From: Flavobacterium franklandianum
GTDB lineage: Bacteria > Bacteroidota > Bacteroidia > Flavobacteriales > Flavobacteriaceae
Length of the DNA: 64,000 bases
Direction: 5' to 3'
NCBI RefSeq assembly: GCF_007097365.1
Contig: NZ_VJZR01000003.1
Span: 1 to 64,000 of the forward strand
The translations under genes were made by a program, and so were the position numbers. The notes under the pieces were generated by a model that worked only from the letters and a program-made list of their open reading frames with translations, did no database searches and had not been told where the DNA came from. Of this stretch, positions 20,025-30,747 are shown piece after piece. How positions within the stretch are numbered: position 1 is the first letter of the stretch; every line of letters starts with the position of its first letter.

Positions 20025-20063
20025 AATAAATCCCATTTCATTTTTATTGAAATGGGATTTATT
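20025..20063. terminator. 16-bp perfect inverted repeat, terminator-like
   Basis: AATAAATCCCATTTCA (20025-20040), a 7-base loop, and the exact complement (20048-20063). The same 13-bp core (AAATCCCATTTCA) forms the hairpin at 21709-21742, and its right arm recurs alone at 20797-20809. It would end the minus-strand toxin gene (stop at 20119). The rest of 19813-20118 shows only a weak GGTCAAA/TTTGACC repeat at 19983-20009. Confidence 0.6.
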
Positions 20064-20118
20064 ATGTTATGCAGCATCAAATAGAAAAAAGATTTTATTT
20101 TGTACAAAACACTATTTC

Positions 20119-20418
20119 CTAATCGTGTTTTATTGGTTTCTTGGTTGGATTTCGCCAAGTATTGAAAACAGCATATACAATTATCTTATTCCCTTCAATT
20201 TCATAAATAATTATGTATGGAAAGTTTTTTATAAAAGCTTCTCTATAAGGTTTTCTCTTGATTTGATAATGTTCAGGATATTTTTGAACGCGTTCTAAAT
20301 AACTTTCCAAAGTTTCTAAAAAGCGATTTCCTAAACCAATCTTTTGTTCTTCATAGTACAAATAAGCTTCTTTAATGTCAAGTACAGCTTCTTCTTTAAT
20401 TTCTAATGAATACTTCAT
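20119..20418 (-). CDS. RelE/ParE-family toxin
   Basis: A 99-residue protein with the RelE/ParE fold signature: the N-terminal helix pair MKYSLEIKEEAVLDIKEAYLYYEEQ, GLGNRFLETLESYLERVQKYPEHY, then strands KNFPYIIIYEIEGNKIIVYAVFNTWRNP. ParE-type members poison gyrase and RelE-type members cleave mRNA; the C-terminal YAVFNTWRNP is closer to the ParE style, but the target cannot be read from the sequence. The antitoxin gene lies 4 bases upstream on the same strand, the usual antitoxin-first order. The direct repeats and IS3 remnant around the pair suggest it moved in. Confidence 0.88.
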   Translation of the reverse strand: MKYSLEIKEEAVLDIKEAYLYYEEQKIGLGNRFLETLESYLERVQKYPEHYQIKRKPYREAFIKNFPYIIIYEIEGNKIIVYAVFNTWRNPTKKPIKHD

Positions 20419-20422
20419 TTTC

Positions 20423-20641
20423 TTATGATTTCAGAATGCTTTCTTTAGCTTCTTTCCAAGAAAATGATTTGCTTTCACTGTTTAAATGTCTTTTTCTACG
20501 GTCATCAATTATTTTATAATCTTCTGCCGTAAGTTGGTCTTGATCTTCTTCTAAAACCGCTCTAACTTTTTCTAAAATTGCTTCTTTTCGGGTGTTCAAA
20601 AGCATTTCTATCAGTTCCATTTTTGTCAGTTGTAAATTCAT
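20423..20641 (-). CDS. Antitoxin partner of the ParE-like toxin
   Basis: A 72-residue, highly charged, helix-rich protein (MELIEMLLNTRKEAILEKVRAVLEE ... RRKRHLNSESKSFSWKEAKESI). The C-terminal SFSWKEAKESI resembles the toxin-neutralising tail of addiction-module component antitoxins. It is encoded first and stops 4 bases before the toxin start. It probably represses its own operon, as usual for such pairs, but no operator was identified. Confidence 0.8.
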   Translation of the reverse strand: MNLQLTKMELIEMLLNTRKEAILEKVRAVLEEDQDQLTAEDYKIIDDRRKRHLNSESKSFSWKEAKESILKS

Positions 20642-20764
20642 AATACTTTATTTTATAGTTTCAAAGATACATTTTTTATAGTTTTGTTTATTTGTTGTTT
20701 CGAAATAATTCTTTATTTCTGACACAAATCTACCACAATTTATTCCAAAAAAATACCCCCAAAT

Positions 20765-20791
20765 AGTGTCTAACTTTTTGGGGGCAGTCTA
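20765..20791 (-). mobile_element. Solo terminus of an IS3-family (IS150-type) element
   Basis: Read on the minus strand this is TAGACTGCCCCCAAAAAGTT followed by AGACACT, close to the usual IS150-group end (TGnACTGCnCCCAAAAAGTTAGACACT). No transposase gene or matching left end is nearby, so it is a remnant. CCCCCAAA/TTTTTGGGGG also pairs into a short hairpin here. Confidence 0.6.
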
Positions 20792-20835
20792 TTTATTGAA
20801 ATGGGATTTGTTAGGTATAAAAATCAGCGTTTTAC

Positions 20836-21555
20836 TTATTTTACTAGCACTGCGTCTTCAATAAGAATATCGTATTTATAACCCGAACCTAAATCTTTGT
20901 TTAGAACGACGGTTCCTTTAAGAGTAACGATAGCATCTATTTTTACCTTTTCTAAAGTAGTAATCGTAATATCATTAAATCCGTTAAAACTTGATCCGTC
21001 TTGTAGGTGAATCCAATTTTTATTCATTATTTCGGGCATAAATTTCATCACTTTTCCAGTTAGAATCACCGTTTTACCTTCTAATTTATCTCTACCAAAG
21101 AATAAATCGTGTAAAGAGATACCACCTTTGGCTAAAGTAATTCCTTTAGACAACTCGGTTTTATTAATTATTGTTTGAGGAGCCATAGCTTGTTTTGTAT
21201 CTGCTGGTGGGTTAGGATCAACTAAAGCTTCAACAAAGAATACAGAATCAAAAGTTCTTTTTAAATCTTTACTCTCAAATTTTTTCATCTCCATTCCGCC
21301 TTCATAAGTATAGGTTTTTCCTATTTCTATAGTTGATAGCGGAACAGCAATCCAATATTCCTTTTCGCCTTCAGTTACTAAAAGATAAGTGTATGCTGTT
21401 GCATTTAGAACCTTTTTTATTATAACTGTATGCAAGTTAGTGTTTTCAACTACCGTTTCTTTTATGGTTTCGGTATTTTCGTCTTTAGGTTTACATTGTA
21501 CCAAAACTAGTATTGCTAATACACTTGCAACACTCCAAATTATCATTTTTTTCAT
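20836..21555 (-). CDS. Predicted lipoprotein with OB-fold-like C-terminal half
   Basis: A 239-residue protein. MKKMIIWSVASVLAILVLVQC is a lipoprotein-like signal (Cys21, with an unusual Gln before it). A Lys/Glu-rich linker, a first beta domain (VLNATAYTYLLVTEGEKEYWIAVP) and a second beta domain (GKTVILTGKVMKFMPEIMNKNWIHLQDGSSFNGFNDITITT ... VTLKGTVVLNKDLGSGYKYDILIEDAVL) follow. The second half looks like the OB-fold modules found in exported c-type or nucleic-acid-binding-like proteins. The function is unknown. It is not in an operon with lysA: the gap to lysA holds a terminator. Confidence 0.7.
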   Translation of the reverse strand: MKKMIIWSVASVLAILVLVQCKPKDENTETIKETVVENTNLHTVIIKKVLNATAYTYLLVTEGEKEYWIAVPLSTIEIGKTYTYEGGMEMKKFESKDLKRTFDSVFFVEALVDPNPPADTKQAMAPQTIINKTELSKGITLAKGGISLHDLFFGRDKLEGKTVILTGKVMKFMPEIMNKNWIHLQDGSSFNGFNDITITTLEKVKIDAIVTLKGTVVLNKDLGSGYKYDILIEDAVLVK

Positions 21556-21708
21556 TTTTTAAGGTATTAATTAATTTGAAGTAAAAATAACTAAATTAAA
21601 AGCTAATAAATATGATAAATCTCACTTTATAAAAAAGAATTGATAATAGTATTTCTGACCCAATAAACTTGTAATTCCCAAGTGATTTCCAATACTAATT
21701 ATACAAAA

Positions 21709-21742
21709 AAATCCCATTTCATTTTTAATTGAAATGGGATTT
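21709..21742. terminator. Terminator of lysA
   Basis: A 13-bp stem (AAATCCCATTTCA ... TGAAATGGGATTT) with an 8-base loop and an A/T-rich flank, directly after the lysA stop at 21751 on the minus strand. It has the same stem sequence as the hairpin at 20025-20063. Confidence 0.8.
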
Positions 21743-21750
21743 GGTATTTG

Positions 21751-22971
21751 TTATTCGGATGCAACTAAGGACGGCAACGGAATTTGATTTTTTAGTAAAT
21801 CTTCAAAAGTTTCTTGAGCACGTATCAGGTGTCCCTCTCCGTTTAGCCATAATGCTTCTGCTGGTTTGTAACGGGAATTGTAATTTGATGCCATCGAAAA
21901 GCAGTAAGCTCCAGCATTTTTAAAACAAAGAATATCTCCTTCATTGATTTCGGATATTCTGCGGTTGTTTGCAAATGTATCTGTCTCACAAATGTATCCA
22001 ACAACAGAGTAAAAGCGCTCTTTTCCTTTTGGGTGTGATATGTTTTCTATATGATGTTGCGAGCCATAAAACATTGGGCGGATTAAGTGATTGAAACCAC
22101 TGTCAATTCCAGCAAAAACAGTAGATGTTGTTTGTTTTACTACATTTACTTTAGCCAAGAAATACCCCGCTTCGCTAACTAAGAATTTTCCTGGCTCAAA
22201 AATCAGGGTCAAATCTTTTCCGTATTCTTTACAAAAGGCATTGAATCTTTTGGATAGTTTATTTCCTAATTCTTCAATATCAGTTTCGATATCGTCTTTT
22301 TTGTAAGGTACTTTAAATCCACTTCCAAAGTCAAGAAATTCAAGTTCTTTGAAACTTCTTGCAGCATCAAACAAGATTTCTGCAGCATACAAAAATACTT
22401 CGATATCAAGTATATCGGAACCAGTATGCATGTGGATTCCCACTATTTTCATTTTAGTGTTTTCAACAATACGAACCAGATGTGGTAACTGATGTACAGA
22501 AATACCAAATTTACTGTCAATATGTCCAACAGAAATGTTTGCGTTTCCGCCAGCCATAACATGAGGATTGATACGGATACAAACAGGCACATTTGGATGT
22601 TTTGTTCCAAATTGTTCCAATATTGATAAATTGTCAATGTTGATTTGAACACCCATTGCTGATACTTCTTCTATTTCTTCTAGAGAAACTCCATTTGGTG
22701 TAAAAAATATTTGATCTGGTGAATATCCAGCGTGAAGTCCTAATTGAACTTCTTGGATAGAAACGGCGTCTAAACAGGAACCGCATTCTCTCAACAATTG
22801 AAGAATGGCTACATTTGATAATGCCTTCATCGCATAATTGATACGTAATTTTTCTACTTTAGAAAATGCGTCTGTTAATCTTTTATATTGTGATTGGATT
22901 TTTGCCGCATCATATACGTATAATGGACTACCGAATTGTTCTGCTAATTGTACTAAATCTTTTGCTTGCAT
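21751..22971 (-). CDS. lysA: Diaminopimelate decarboxylase
   Basis: LysA is a PLP enzyme that converts meso-diaminopimelate to L-lysine, the last step of lysine biosynthesis, in the cytosol. The PLP lysine is residue 49 (INYAMKALSN). HMHTGSDI and FGSGFKVPY bind the phosphate, EPGKFLVSEAGY is conserved, and CETDTFA is the CESGD-type catalytic Cys motif. The length of 406 is normal. It is monocistronic, with its own terminator. The ATG at 22971 gives MQAKDLVQLAEQFGSPLYVYD, the expected N-terminus. Confidence 0.96.
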   Translation of the reverse strand: MQAKDLVQLAEQFGSPLYVYDAAKIQSQYKRLTDAFSKVEKLRINYAMKALSNVAILQLLRECGSCLDAVSIQEVQLGLHAGYSPDQIFFTPNGVSLEEIEEVSAMGVQINIDNLSILEQFGTKHPNVPVCIRINPHVMAGGNANISVGHIDSKFGISVHQLPHLVRIVENTKMKIVGIHMHTGSDILDIEVFLYAAEILFDAARSFKELEFLDFGSGFKVPYKKDDIETDIEELGNKLSKRFNAFCKEYGKDLTLIFEPGKFLVSEAGYFLAKVNVVKQTTSTVFAGIDSGFNHLIRPMFYGSQHHIENISHPKGKERFYSVVGYICETDTFANNRRISEINEGDILCFKNAGAYCFSMASNYNSRYKPAEALWLNGEGHLIRAQETFEDLLKNQIPLPSLVASE

Positions 22972-23101
22972 TATATTAAATTTTATGCAAATTTATTATT
23001 CTTTATTGATTCTCACAAGGATTAAATTTAAAAATAACAAATTATAACAAAATGTTTGATTATAAACAATAGTTGTTATTATATGGATTTTTAAAACAAA
23101 A

Positions 23102-23129
23102 AAAGACCCTGAATCACTTCAAGGTCTTT
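23102..23129 (-). terminator. Terminator of the gltBD operon
   Basis: On the minus strand AAAGACCTTGAA, a GTGA loop and TTCAGGGTCTTT pair with one U-G wobble, followed by T-rich sequence. It lies 23 bases beyond the gltD stop. Confidence 0.75.
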
Positions 23130-23151
23130 ATAAAAATATTTTATGTTTTTA

Positions 23152-24606
23152 TTATAAGGAAGGCAAATCTCCACCTTCTTTGGTAGGTAAATTTGTTTTC
23201 CCCATTAGATATAAATCAACTTCTCTTGCTGCTTCACGACCTTCGGAGATCGCCCAAACGATTAATGATTGTCCTCTTCTCATATCACCTGCGGTAAAGA
23301 TGTTAGGAACATTCGTTTGGTAATTATTTGCTTTGTAATTGCTTCTGAAGTCAGTTTCAAGTCCTAATTGACTGCTTAATGTTTTTTCTGGACCTGTAAA
23401 TCCTAAAGCTAATAAAGCCAAATCACAAGGCCATATTTTTTCAGTACCTTCCACTTCAATTAATTCAGGTCGTTGGCCAGGAACTAATTTCCACTCTACA
23501 TTTACTGTTTTAAGAGCTGTCAATTTACCATTGGCATCTTTAACGAATTCTTTGGTATTAATCAACCAGTTTCTTTCGCAACCTTCTTTATGTGAAGAAG
23601 ATGTTTTTAACTGTAAAGGCCAAAAAGGCCAAGGAGTAGTTTCGCTCCTTCCTACAGGAGGTTTTGGCATAATCTCGAAATTAGTTACTGATTTTGCGCC
23701 GTGACGATTTGAAGTTCCAACGCAGTCTGAACCGGTGTCTCCACCACCAATTACGATAACATCTTTACCTGTTGCCAATATTTGATTTTCTACTTTTTGA
23801 CCAAAAACTACTTTGGTTTGTTGCGTTAAGAAATCCATAGCTTGAACTACACCGTCTGCATCTGCTCCCGGAGTTGGTAAACCTCTTCTTTCTGTAGCTC
23901 CACCACAAAGTACAATTGAATCAAATGCTTTTAGATCGTTAATATCATAATTAACTCCAACATTAGTATTTACTTTAAATGTAATTCCTTCTGCTTCTAA
24001 AATAGCCAAACGACGGTCAATAATTCCTTTTTCTAATTTAAAATTTGGAATACCATAACGCAATAACCCACCTATAGTATCATCTCTTTCAAATACAGTA
24101 ACTAAGTGTCCTGCTCTGTTCAATTGTTGTGCAGCTGCTAATCCAGCTGGACCAGAACCTACAACAGCAACAATTTTTCCTGTTCTTGTTTTTGGTGGTT
24201 GCGGTTTAATCCATCCTTCTTTGAAGGCACGTTCGACAATATTTTTTTCAAGATTTTCAATCGATACTGGATCTTCAATAAGACCCAATACACATGCTTT
24301 TTCGCAAGGTGCTGGGCATAAACGTCCTGTAAATTCTGGAAAATTATTTGTAGAATGTAGTATCCAAGAGGCTTTTTGCCATTCACCTTGGTGTACCATA
24401 TGATTGAAATCGGGTATCAAATTTCCTAGAGGACAACCGCTGTGACAAAAAGGTATGCCGCAATCCATGCAGCGAGATCCTTGTTTTGTAATTTCAGCTT
24501 CACTCAGGGCAACCGTAAATTCATTATAATTTACAACACGTTCTTCTACTGCAATATATGATTCATCTTCTCTTTCGAATTCTTTAAAACCTGTAACTTT
24601 TCCCAT
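23152..24606 (-). CDS. gltD: Glutamate synthase small (beta) subunit
   Basis: GltD passes electrons from NADPH through FAD and Fe-S clusters to GltB for glutamate synthesis. The N-terminal Cys motifs CMDCGIPFCHSGCPLGN and CPAPCEKACVLG hold the two [4Fe-4S] clusters. The FAD-binding GSGPAGLAAAQQL lies near residue 150 and NAD(P)-binding GGGDTGSDC near 285. FTAGDMRRGQSLIVWAISEG closes the FAD site. The length of 484 fits. It starts 4 bases after gltB and is in the same transcript. Confidence 0.97.
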   Translation of the reverse strand: MGKVTGFKEFEREDESYIAVEERVVNYNEFTVALSEAEITKQGSRCMDCGIPFCHSGCPLGNLIPDFNHMVHQGEWQKASWILHSTNNFPEFTGRLCPAPCEKACVLGLIEDPVSIENLEKNIVERAFKEGWIKPQPPKTRTGKIVAVVGSGPAGLAAAQQLNRAGHLVTVFERDDTIGGLLRYGIPNFKLEKGIIDRRLAILEAEGITFKVNTNVGVNYDINDLKAFDSIVLCGGATERRGLPTPGADADGVVQAMDFLTQQTKVVFGQKVENQILATGKDVIVIGGGDTGSDCVGTSNRHGAKSVTNFEIMPKPPVGRSETTPWPFWPLQLKTSSSHKEGCERNWLINTKEFVKDANGKLTALKTVNVEWKLVPGQRPELIEVEGTEKIWPCDLALLALGFTGPEKTLSSQLGLETDFRSNYKANNYQTNVPNIFTAGDMRRGQSLIVWAISEGREAAREVDLYLMGKTNLPTKEGGDLPSL

Positions 24607-24610
24607 TGTA

Positions 24611-27600
24611 TTATGCTGTTAATTCTTCAAAAATTTGTTCTTCTGTTTCCAGACGTTTCAACGCTTTTTTGTACTCAGTAGGCATTACTTTAACAAATTT
24701 ACTTAGGCTATTGTCCCAATCTGCTAATAATTCAGCACCTCTTGTACTATTGGTGTAGGCAACGTGTTTTGCAATCAATGCTTTCAATTCTGCAGCTTCT
24801 TCCGCTTCAATGGTTTCGAATGCTATTGATTCAGTGTTGCATAAACCGTTTGTGAATTTGTTTTCTGGATCGTAAATGTAAGCGATTCCTCCACTCATTC
24901 CAGCAGCAAAGTTTCTTCCAGTTTTACCCAAAACAACTACTTTTCCACCTGTCATATATTCGCAACCGTGATCACCTACTCCTTCTACAACTGCTATTGC
25001 GCCTGAATTACGAACAGCAAAACGTTCGCCAGCAATTCCATTAATATAGGCTTGCCCTTCGATAGCTCCAAACAAGCAAACGTTACCTACAATAATATTA
25101 TTTTCAGCAATGAAAGTAGCTTTTGCAGGTTTTTTGATGATTAATTTAGCTCCAGAAAGTCCTTTTCCTAAATAGTCATTGGTGTTTCCTTCGACGGTAA
25201 ATGTTAATCCGTGAGCACTAAAAGCACCTAAACTTTGACCAGCAGAACCGGTGAAGTTGATATTTAAGGTGTCTTCTGGCAAACCAAGATATCCGTATAT
25301 TTTTGAAATTTCATTACTTACAATAGCTCCAACCGAACGGTTCGTGTTATTTATAGGATAATTCAAAGTCATTTTTTCTTTTCTGTACATCGCGCGATGA
25401 GAATCTTTCAAGATTTGGAAATCAAGAACATTTTCTAAATTATGATCTTGTTTTTCAGTATTTCTAACAATTCTTTCACTGTATCCATCTGGTGTATGTA
25501 AAATAGCGGATAGATCTAATCCTTTCGCTTTATAGTGCGTTATCGCTTTATTGGTATTAATTTTATGCGTTTGTCCCACCATTTCCGCTAATGTTCTAAA
25601 ACCTAACTGAGCCATAATGCCTCTTAGCTCTTCGGCAACATAGAAGAAGAAGTTAATTACGTGTTCTGGAGTTCCTTTAAAGTTTTTACGCAATTCTTTG
25701 TCTTGGGTTGCAATACCCACTGGGCAAGTATTTAAATGACATTTACGCATCATAATACAGCCTGAAGCTACAAGTGGAGCAGTAGCAAAACCAAATTCTT
25801 CGGCACCTAATAATGCAGCAATTGCTACATCGCGACCTGTTTTTAATTGTCCGTCACATTCTAAAACAATTCTACTTCTTAGGTTGTTTAAAACCAATGT
25901 TTGTTGTGCTTCGGCCAATCCAAGTTCCCAAGGTAAACCAGCATGTTTCAATGATGTTAATGGAGATGCCCCAGTTCCTCCATCATAACCTGCAATCAAT
26001 ACAACATCCGCTTTTGCTTTGGCAACACCCGCAGCAATAGTTCCTACACCAACTTCTGAAACTAATTTCACGTTGATACGAGCTTCTCTGTTGGCATTTT
26101 TCAAGTCGAAAATTAATTGTGCTAAATCTTCGATAGAGTAGATGTCGTGGTGTGGTGGTGGCGAAATCAATCCTACATACGGAGTTGAATTACGCGCTTC
26201 AGCGATCCAAGGCAATACTTTTTCACCTGGTAATTGTCCGCCTTCTCCAGGTTTTGCACCTTGAGCCATTTTGATCTGAATTTCTTTTGCGCTAGACAAA
26301 TAGTGTGAAGTTACTCCAAAACGTCCCGAAGCCACTTGTTTTATAGCCGAGTTACGACTGTCTCCATTCATATCGGGTTGAAAACGTTTTCTATTTTCTC
26401 CACCTTCACCTGAATTAGATTTTCCACCAATACGGTTCATAGCGATAGCTAGGTTTTCGTGGGCTTCTCTAGAAATAGATCCGTAAGACATCGCACCCGT
26501 TTTGAAACGTTTTACGATTTCTGTCCAAGGCTCTACTTCATCTATTGAAATTGGATTGAGATTGTCAAATTCGAATAAACCACGAATGGTCATTAAATGG
26601 TGTGCTTGATCATTTACGGCTTTAGCATATTCATCGTAGCTGGATTGATCACTCAATCTTACTGCTTGTTGCAATTTGGCGATGGTAGTAGGATTGAACA
26701 TATGTCGTTCTCCGTTACGTCTCCATCTGTATTCTCCACCAATATTTAATCCTAATCGGTTTGGTATTAAATGGTCTGGATATGCATATTTATATCTTTC
26801 GCTAATTTCTTTTTCAATTTCATACAATCCAATTCCTTGAATTCTAGATGTGGTGTATGGGAAGTATTTTTCAACAAATTTAGAATTGAAACCAACAATT
26901 TCGAAAATTTGAGAACCTCTATAAGAGTGTAAGGTAGAGATTCCAATTTTGTTCATGATTTTTACAATTCCATTTCCAATGGCTTTATTGAAATTGTGAA
27001 CAGCTTTTGTTTCGTCGATACCAGTAATAAATCCTTCACGCACTTGAACGCGGATAATTTCGTTAACCATATAAGGATTGATAGCACTTGCGCCATACCC
27101 GAATAAAGTAGCAAAATGGTGCGGTTCGCGTGGTTCAGCAGATTCGATTATAATATCAAAATAAGAACGCTTACGCAAACGGTTCATTTGATGATTAACA
27201 TAAGAACACGCTAATAACGATGGAATTGGAGCTAAATCCTTATTCACGCCTCTATCCGATAAAATGATAATATTGGTGCCTCTTTCTACAGCTTTTGTAA
27301 CTTGAACTATTAAGGCTTCTAAAGCATCTTCTAAACCATTCAATCCTTTTGCTTTTGGATATAAAATTTCAAAAGTTTCGGCGTGGAAATGATCGATAGA
27401 GATAGCTCTAATTTTTTCTAAATCCTTATTAGAAATTACCGGATTTTGAATTCTTAGTTTTCTACATTGTTTGCTAGAAATATCAAAAATATTACGGTCT
27501 TGACCTAAGGCTAAACTAATGTCGGTTACAATTTCTTCCCGAATTCCATCCAAAGGGGGATTGGTAACTTGAGCGAATAATTGTTTAAAGTAATTGGCAA

Positions 27601-29125
27601 TTAATTGGGGTCTGTCTGATAAAACCGCTAGCGGTGTATCAGTACCCATTGAGCCTAGCGTTTCTTTTCCAGATTGAGCCATCGGTGTAATTACATCTTG
27701 AATGTCTTCTAAAGTGTAATTAAACAAACGTTCTCTTGTAGCTAAATCGATAGTTTCAATAGAACAAACTTCTGATGAACTTGGGACATCTTTTAGGTGT
27801 AATCTATATTGATTTAACCACTCTTGATAGGGTCTTTCAGAAACGATTTTGCTTTTTATTTCTTCATCATTAATGATGCGTCCTTCGTTCATGTCTACCA
27901 AGAACATTTTTCCTGGTTCTAATCTTCCGTGGCTTTCTACATCTTCTGGGGCAACATCGACAACACCAATTTCTGATGCCATAATCAATTTACCGCTTTT
28001 GGTAACAGTGTATCTTGAAGGTCTTAAACCATTACGGTCTAATAAGGCTCCAACATAATCTCCATCTGAAAACGGAACAGAAGCAGGTCCATCCCAAGGC
28101 TCCATAATACAAGCATTGTATTCGTAAAATGCTTTGCGTTCTGGCGACATTGTTTGGTGTTTTTCCCAAGCTTCTGGAATCATCATCATCATTACTTCTG
28201 GCAATGACCTTCCGGTGTGCATAAGCAATTCGACCACCATATCCATAGAAGCAGAATCTGATTTTCCAGGAATAATGATTGGGAATAATTTGTCTATTTG
28301 TGCGCCAAAAACCTCACTTTTCATGATTTCTTCACGAACACGCATTCTACTCACATTTCCACGCAAAGTATTGATTTCACCATTTTGACAAATGTATCTA
28401 AACGGTTGTGCCAATTCCCAAGAAGGCATGGTGTTGGTAGAAAAACGTTGGTGAACTAAAGCCAAACGAGTTACTAAATCGGTTTGTTGTAAATCGGTAT
28501 AATAAGGACCAATATCTTCGGGCATAATAATACCCTTGTATATTAAGGTTGTTGTAGAAAAACTAGGAATATAAAAATAAGAGCTTTCGGATATCTTAGA
28601 ATTTATAATCGTATGTTCGGTAATTTTACGTGCAGCATATAATTTTGCTTTGAATGTAGCGTCGTCAATTTCTTCGCTTTTACCAACGAATATTTGATCA
28701 ATTTTTGGCTCAGAAGCCAAAGCAATTGGACCCAGTTGAGAGGAATCAACAGGAACTTCTCTCCATCCTAAAATGGTTAATCCCTGATTTTTGATTTCAT
28801 CTTCAAATAATTTTTTGCAAAAAACATATTGATTTTCGGCTTTTGGTAAAAAAACCATACCTACTGCATATTCACGTGCATTTGGAAGTTTGAAATCACA
28901 AACTCTATTGAAGTATTCGTGCGGTATATCAATTAATAGACCTGCACCATCACCCGTTTTCCCGTCGGAACTCACACCGCCACGATGTTCTAACTTTACA
29001 AGGATTTCTAATGCGTCGTGAATGATTTGATTTGTTTTCTCGCCTTTAAGGTTGCAGATGAATCCAGCCCCACAGTTTTCATGCTCAAATTCTGGCGAAT
29101 AAAGACCTTGTTCTTTAATTTTCAT
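24611..29125 (-). CDS. gltB: Glutamate synthase large (alpha) subunit
   Basis: GltB makes two glutamates from glutamine and 2-oxoglutarate. The N-terminal nucleophile of the class II glutaminase domain is Cys18 in ENCGAGF, so 17 residues would be cleaved off. LEHRGG, the central domain, the FMN-binding synthase domain ([29 protein letters not shown], [15 protein letters not shown]) and the [3Fe-4S] Cys motif [15 protein letters not shown] follow. The C-terminal GXGXG beta-helix repeats ([23 protein letters not shown]) end the protein. The length of 1504 is normal. It is first in the gltB-gltD operon. Confidence 0.98.
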   Translation of the reverse strand: MKIKEQGLYSPEFEHENCGAGFICNLKGEKTNQIIHDALEILVKLEHRGGVSSDGKTGDGAGLLIDIPHEYFNRVCDFKLPNAREYAVGMVFLPKAENQYVFCKKLFEDEIKNQGLTILGWREVPVDSSQLGPIALASEPKIDQIFVGKSEEIDDATFKAKLYAARKITEHTIINSKISESSYFYIPSFSTTTLIYKGIIMPEDIGPYYTDLQQTDLVTRLALVHQRFSTNTMPSWELAQPFRYICQNGEINTLRGNVSRMRVREEIMKSEVFGAQIDKLFPIIIPGKSDSASMDMVVELLMHTGRSLPEVMMMMIPEAWEKHQTMSPERKAFYEYNACIMEPWDGPASVPFSDGDYVGALLDRNGLRPSRYTVTKSGKLIMASEIGVVDVAPEDVESHGRLEPGKMFLVDMNEGRIINDEEIKSKIVSERPYQEWLNQYRLHLKDVPSSSEVCSIETIDLATRERLFNYTLEDIQDVITPMAQSGKETLGSMGTDTPLAVLSDRPQLIANYFKQLFAQVTNPPLDGIREEIVTDISLALGQDRNIFDISSKQCRKLRIQNPVISNKDLEKIRAISIDHFHAETFEILYPKAKGLNGLEDALEALIVQVTKAVERGTNIIILSDRGVNKDLAPIPSLLACSYVNHQMNRLRKRSYFDIIIESAEPREPHHFATLFGYGASAINPYMVNEIIRVQVREGFITGIDETKAVHNFNKAIGNGIVKIMNKIGISTLHSYRGSQIFEIVGFNSKFVEKYFPYTTSRIQGIGLYEIEKEISERYKYAYPDHLIPNRLGLNIGGEYRWRRNGERHMFNPTTIAKLQQAVRLSDQSSYDEYAKAVNDQAHHLMTIRGLFEFDNLNPISIDEVEPWTEIVKRFKTGAMSYGSISREAHENLAIAMNRIGGKSNSGEGGENRKRFQPDMNGDSRNSAIKQVASGRFGVTSHYLSSAKEIQIKMAQGAKPGEGGQLPGEKVLPWIAEARNSTPYVGLISPPPHHDIYSIEDLAQLIFDLKNANREARINVKLVSEVGVGTIAAGVAKAKADVVLIAGYDGGTGASPLTSLKHAGLPWELGLAEAQQTLVLNNLRSRIVLECDGQLKTGRDVAIAALLGAEEFGFATAPLVASGCIMMRKCHLNTCPVGIATQDKELRKNFKGTPEHVINFFFYVAEELRGIMAQLGFRTLAEMVGQTHKINTNKAITHYKAKGLDLSAILHTPDGYSERIVRNTEKQDHNLENVLDFQILKDSHRAMYRKEKMTLNYPINNTNRSVGAIVSNEISKIYGYLGLPEDTLNINFTGSAGQSLGAFSAHGLTFTVEGNTNDYLGKGLSGAKLIIKKPAKATFIAENNIIVGNVCLFGAIEGQAYINGIAGERFAVRNSGAIAVVEGVGDHGCEYMTGGKVVVLGKTGRNFAAGMSGGIAYIYDPENKFTNGLCNTESIAFETIEAEEAAELKALIAKHVAYTNSTRGAELLADWDNSLSKFVKVMPTEYKKALKRLETEEQIFEELTA

Positions 29126-29503
29126 GCTTATTAATTTTTATGCAAAAATATAGATTCTATTTATCACATCAATTTTTATATTTGTGTTTAACTTATTTTT
29201 GCTATAATGTTAAAAAAATGTCCAATAAATAGCAATTAATCATTCACGAACACATAAATTAACAAAATGACAATTCTTTTTTTATATAAAATAGGATTTT
29301 GAAGAAAGATTATTATGATTTTTGCTTTTTTATTAATAATTTTCAATCAATAATTGTTTTTGAATTTTATTGTTTTAAAAAGTTTCATAATTTTAAGCTT
29401 TTGAAGTAAATTTTCAGCCTAATTTTATATTGAAATAAAAAAGATTTTGTTTTAGGTTGAATTTTGCTAAGTTTGTACCTTTATCAAAGAAAATAACTCA
29501 ATA
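29126..29503. promoter_or_regulatory. Divergent promoter region between gltB and sucC
   Basis: A 378-bp, very AT-rich gap. TACCTTTA at 29476-29483 resembles the -7 element and lies 21 bases before the sucC start. No convincing -33 partner, operator or small gene was seen. Confidence 0.4.
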
Positions 29504-30697
29504 ATGGATATACACGAATACCAAGGAAAACAAATTTTAGCCAGTTATGGTGTAAAAGTGCAACGTGGTTATGTAGCCAACAACCCAATAGAGGCGGTTG
29601 CTGTTGCAAAACAATTGACTGCCGAAACTGGAACAGGATGGCATGTTATCAAAGCTCAAGTTCACGCTGGTGGACGTGGAAAAGGTGGTGGAGTAAAGCT
29701 GGCCAAAAACTTGCAGCAAGTTGAGGAAATTGCAGAACAAATCATCGGGATGCAATTAATTACGCCACAAACTTCTGCCGAAGGAAAAAGAGTTCACAAA
29801 GTTTTGATTGCTGAGGATGTTTATTATCCTGGTGAAAGTGAAACTTCTGAATTTTATGTGTCAGTATTATTGAATAGAGGGACAGGTCGCAACATGATTA
29901 TGTATTCTACCGAAGGTGGAATGGATATCGAAGAAGTGGCAGAACATACTCCTCATTTAATCTTTACCGAAGAAATTGATCCTACGGTTGGATTGCAAGG
30001 TTTTCAAGCCAGAAGAATTGCTTTTAATCTAGGTCTTTCCGGAAATGCTTTCAAAGAAATGGTGCAGTTTGTAGATGCTTTATATAAAGCTTATATTGGT
30101 TCTGATGCTTCAATGTTTGAAATTAATCCAGTTTTAAAAACTTCAGATAATAAAATTATTGCTGTTGATGCTAAAGTAAATTTAGATGATAACGCTTTGT
30201 TTCGTCATCCTAAATTAGCCGAAATGCGTGACGTTCGTGAGGAAAACCCAATCGAAGTAGAAGCCAAAGCAGCTGGTTTAAACTATGTAGATCTTGACGG
30301 AACTGTAGGTTGTATGGTAAATGGAGCTGGATTGGCTATGGCAACGATGGATTTGATAAAATATGCAGGCTATGAGCCGGCTAATTTCTTAGACGTTGGA
30401 GGAACTGCCGATGCAAAACGTGTGGAATTAGCGTTCCGAATCATTTTGAAAGATCCGAATGTAAAAGCAATTTTGATTAACATTTTTGGTGGAATCGTTC
30501 GTTGTGACCGTGTGGCTCAAGGTGTTGTTGATGCCTACAAAAATATGGGAGACGCTATCAAAGTGCCAATAATCGTTCGTTTACAAGGAACTAATGCAGT
30601 GATCGCAAAAGAATTAATTGATAATTCTGGAATGCCAATTTTATCGGCTGTTGAGTTTCAAGAAGCTGCTGACCAAGTTAAAGCTGCACTTTCTTAA
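29504..30697 (+). CDS. sucC: Succinate-CoA ligase (ADP-forming) beta subunit
   Basis: SucC is the ATP-grasp subunit of the TCA-cycle enzyme that links succinyl-CoA cleavage to ATP or GTP formation. [17 protein letters not shown] is the standard N-terminus. [19 protein letters not shown] is the ATP-grasp glycine loop, FEINPVLKT and [16 protein letters not shown] bind metal and nucleotide, and [18 protein letters not shown] with FLDVGGTA binds succinate and the phosphohistidine loop. The length of 397 is normal. The alpha subunit gene sucD is not adjacent, which is common in this phylum. Confidence 0.97.
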   Translation: MDIHEYQGKQILASYGVKVQRGYVANNPIEAVAVAKQLTAETGTGWHVIKAQVHAGGRGKGGGVKLAKNLQQVEEIAEQIIGMQLITPQTSAEGKRVHKVLIAEDVYYPGESETSEFYVSVLLNRGTGRNMIMYSTEGGMDIEEVAEHTPHLIFTEEIDPTVGLQGFQARRIAFNLGLSGNAFKEMVQFVDALYKAYIGSDASMFEINPVLKTSDNKIIAVDAKVNLDDNALFRHPKLAEMRDVREENPIEVEAKAAGLNYVDLDGTVGCMVNGAGLAMATMDLIKYAGYEPANFLDVGGTADAKRVELAFRIILKDPNVKAILINIFGGIVRCDRVAQGVVDAYKNMGDAIKVPIIVRLQGTNAVIAKELIDNSGMPILSAVEFQEAADQVKAALS

Positions 30698-30720
30698 TTA
30701 TAGAAATTATAATATATTGA

Positions 30721-30747
30721 AAATCCTGAGTGAAAAACTCAGGATTT
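30721..30747. terminator. Shared terminator of sucC and the convergent oxidoreductase gene
   Basis: An 11-bp perfect stem (AAATCCTGAGT, loop GAAAA, complement) is followed by a T run on the plus strand. The stop codon of the minus-strand gene (30739-30741) lies inside the right arm, so the hairpin overlaps that coding end. Confidence 0.85.

Larger units (their letters stand above)
20043..20809. repeat. 749-bp segment between two 18-bp direct repeats, holding the toxin-antitoxin pair
   Basis: TTTATTGAAATGGGATTT occurs at 20043-20060 and again at 20792-20809. Between the copies lie the ParE-like toxin, its antitoxin and an IS3-type terminus. The second copy is the lone right arm of the terminator hairpin whose left arm is at 20028-20040. 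This fits a segment inserted into, or duplicated within, the terminator of the lipoprotein gene at 20836. Confidence 0.55.

Noticed and set aside
20047..20298. 83-codon plus-strand frame opposite the toxin
   Set aside because: Shadow of the ParE-like toxin gene, starting inside the hairpin.
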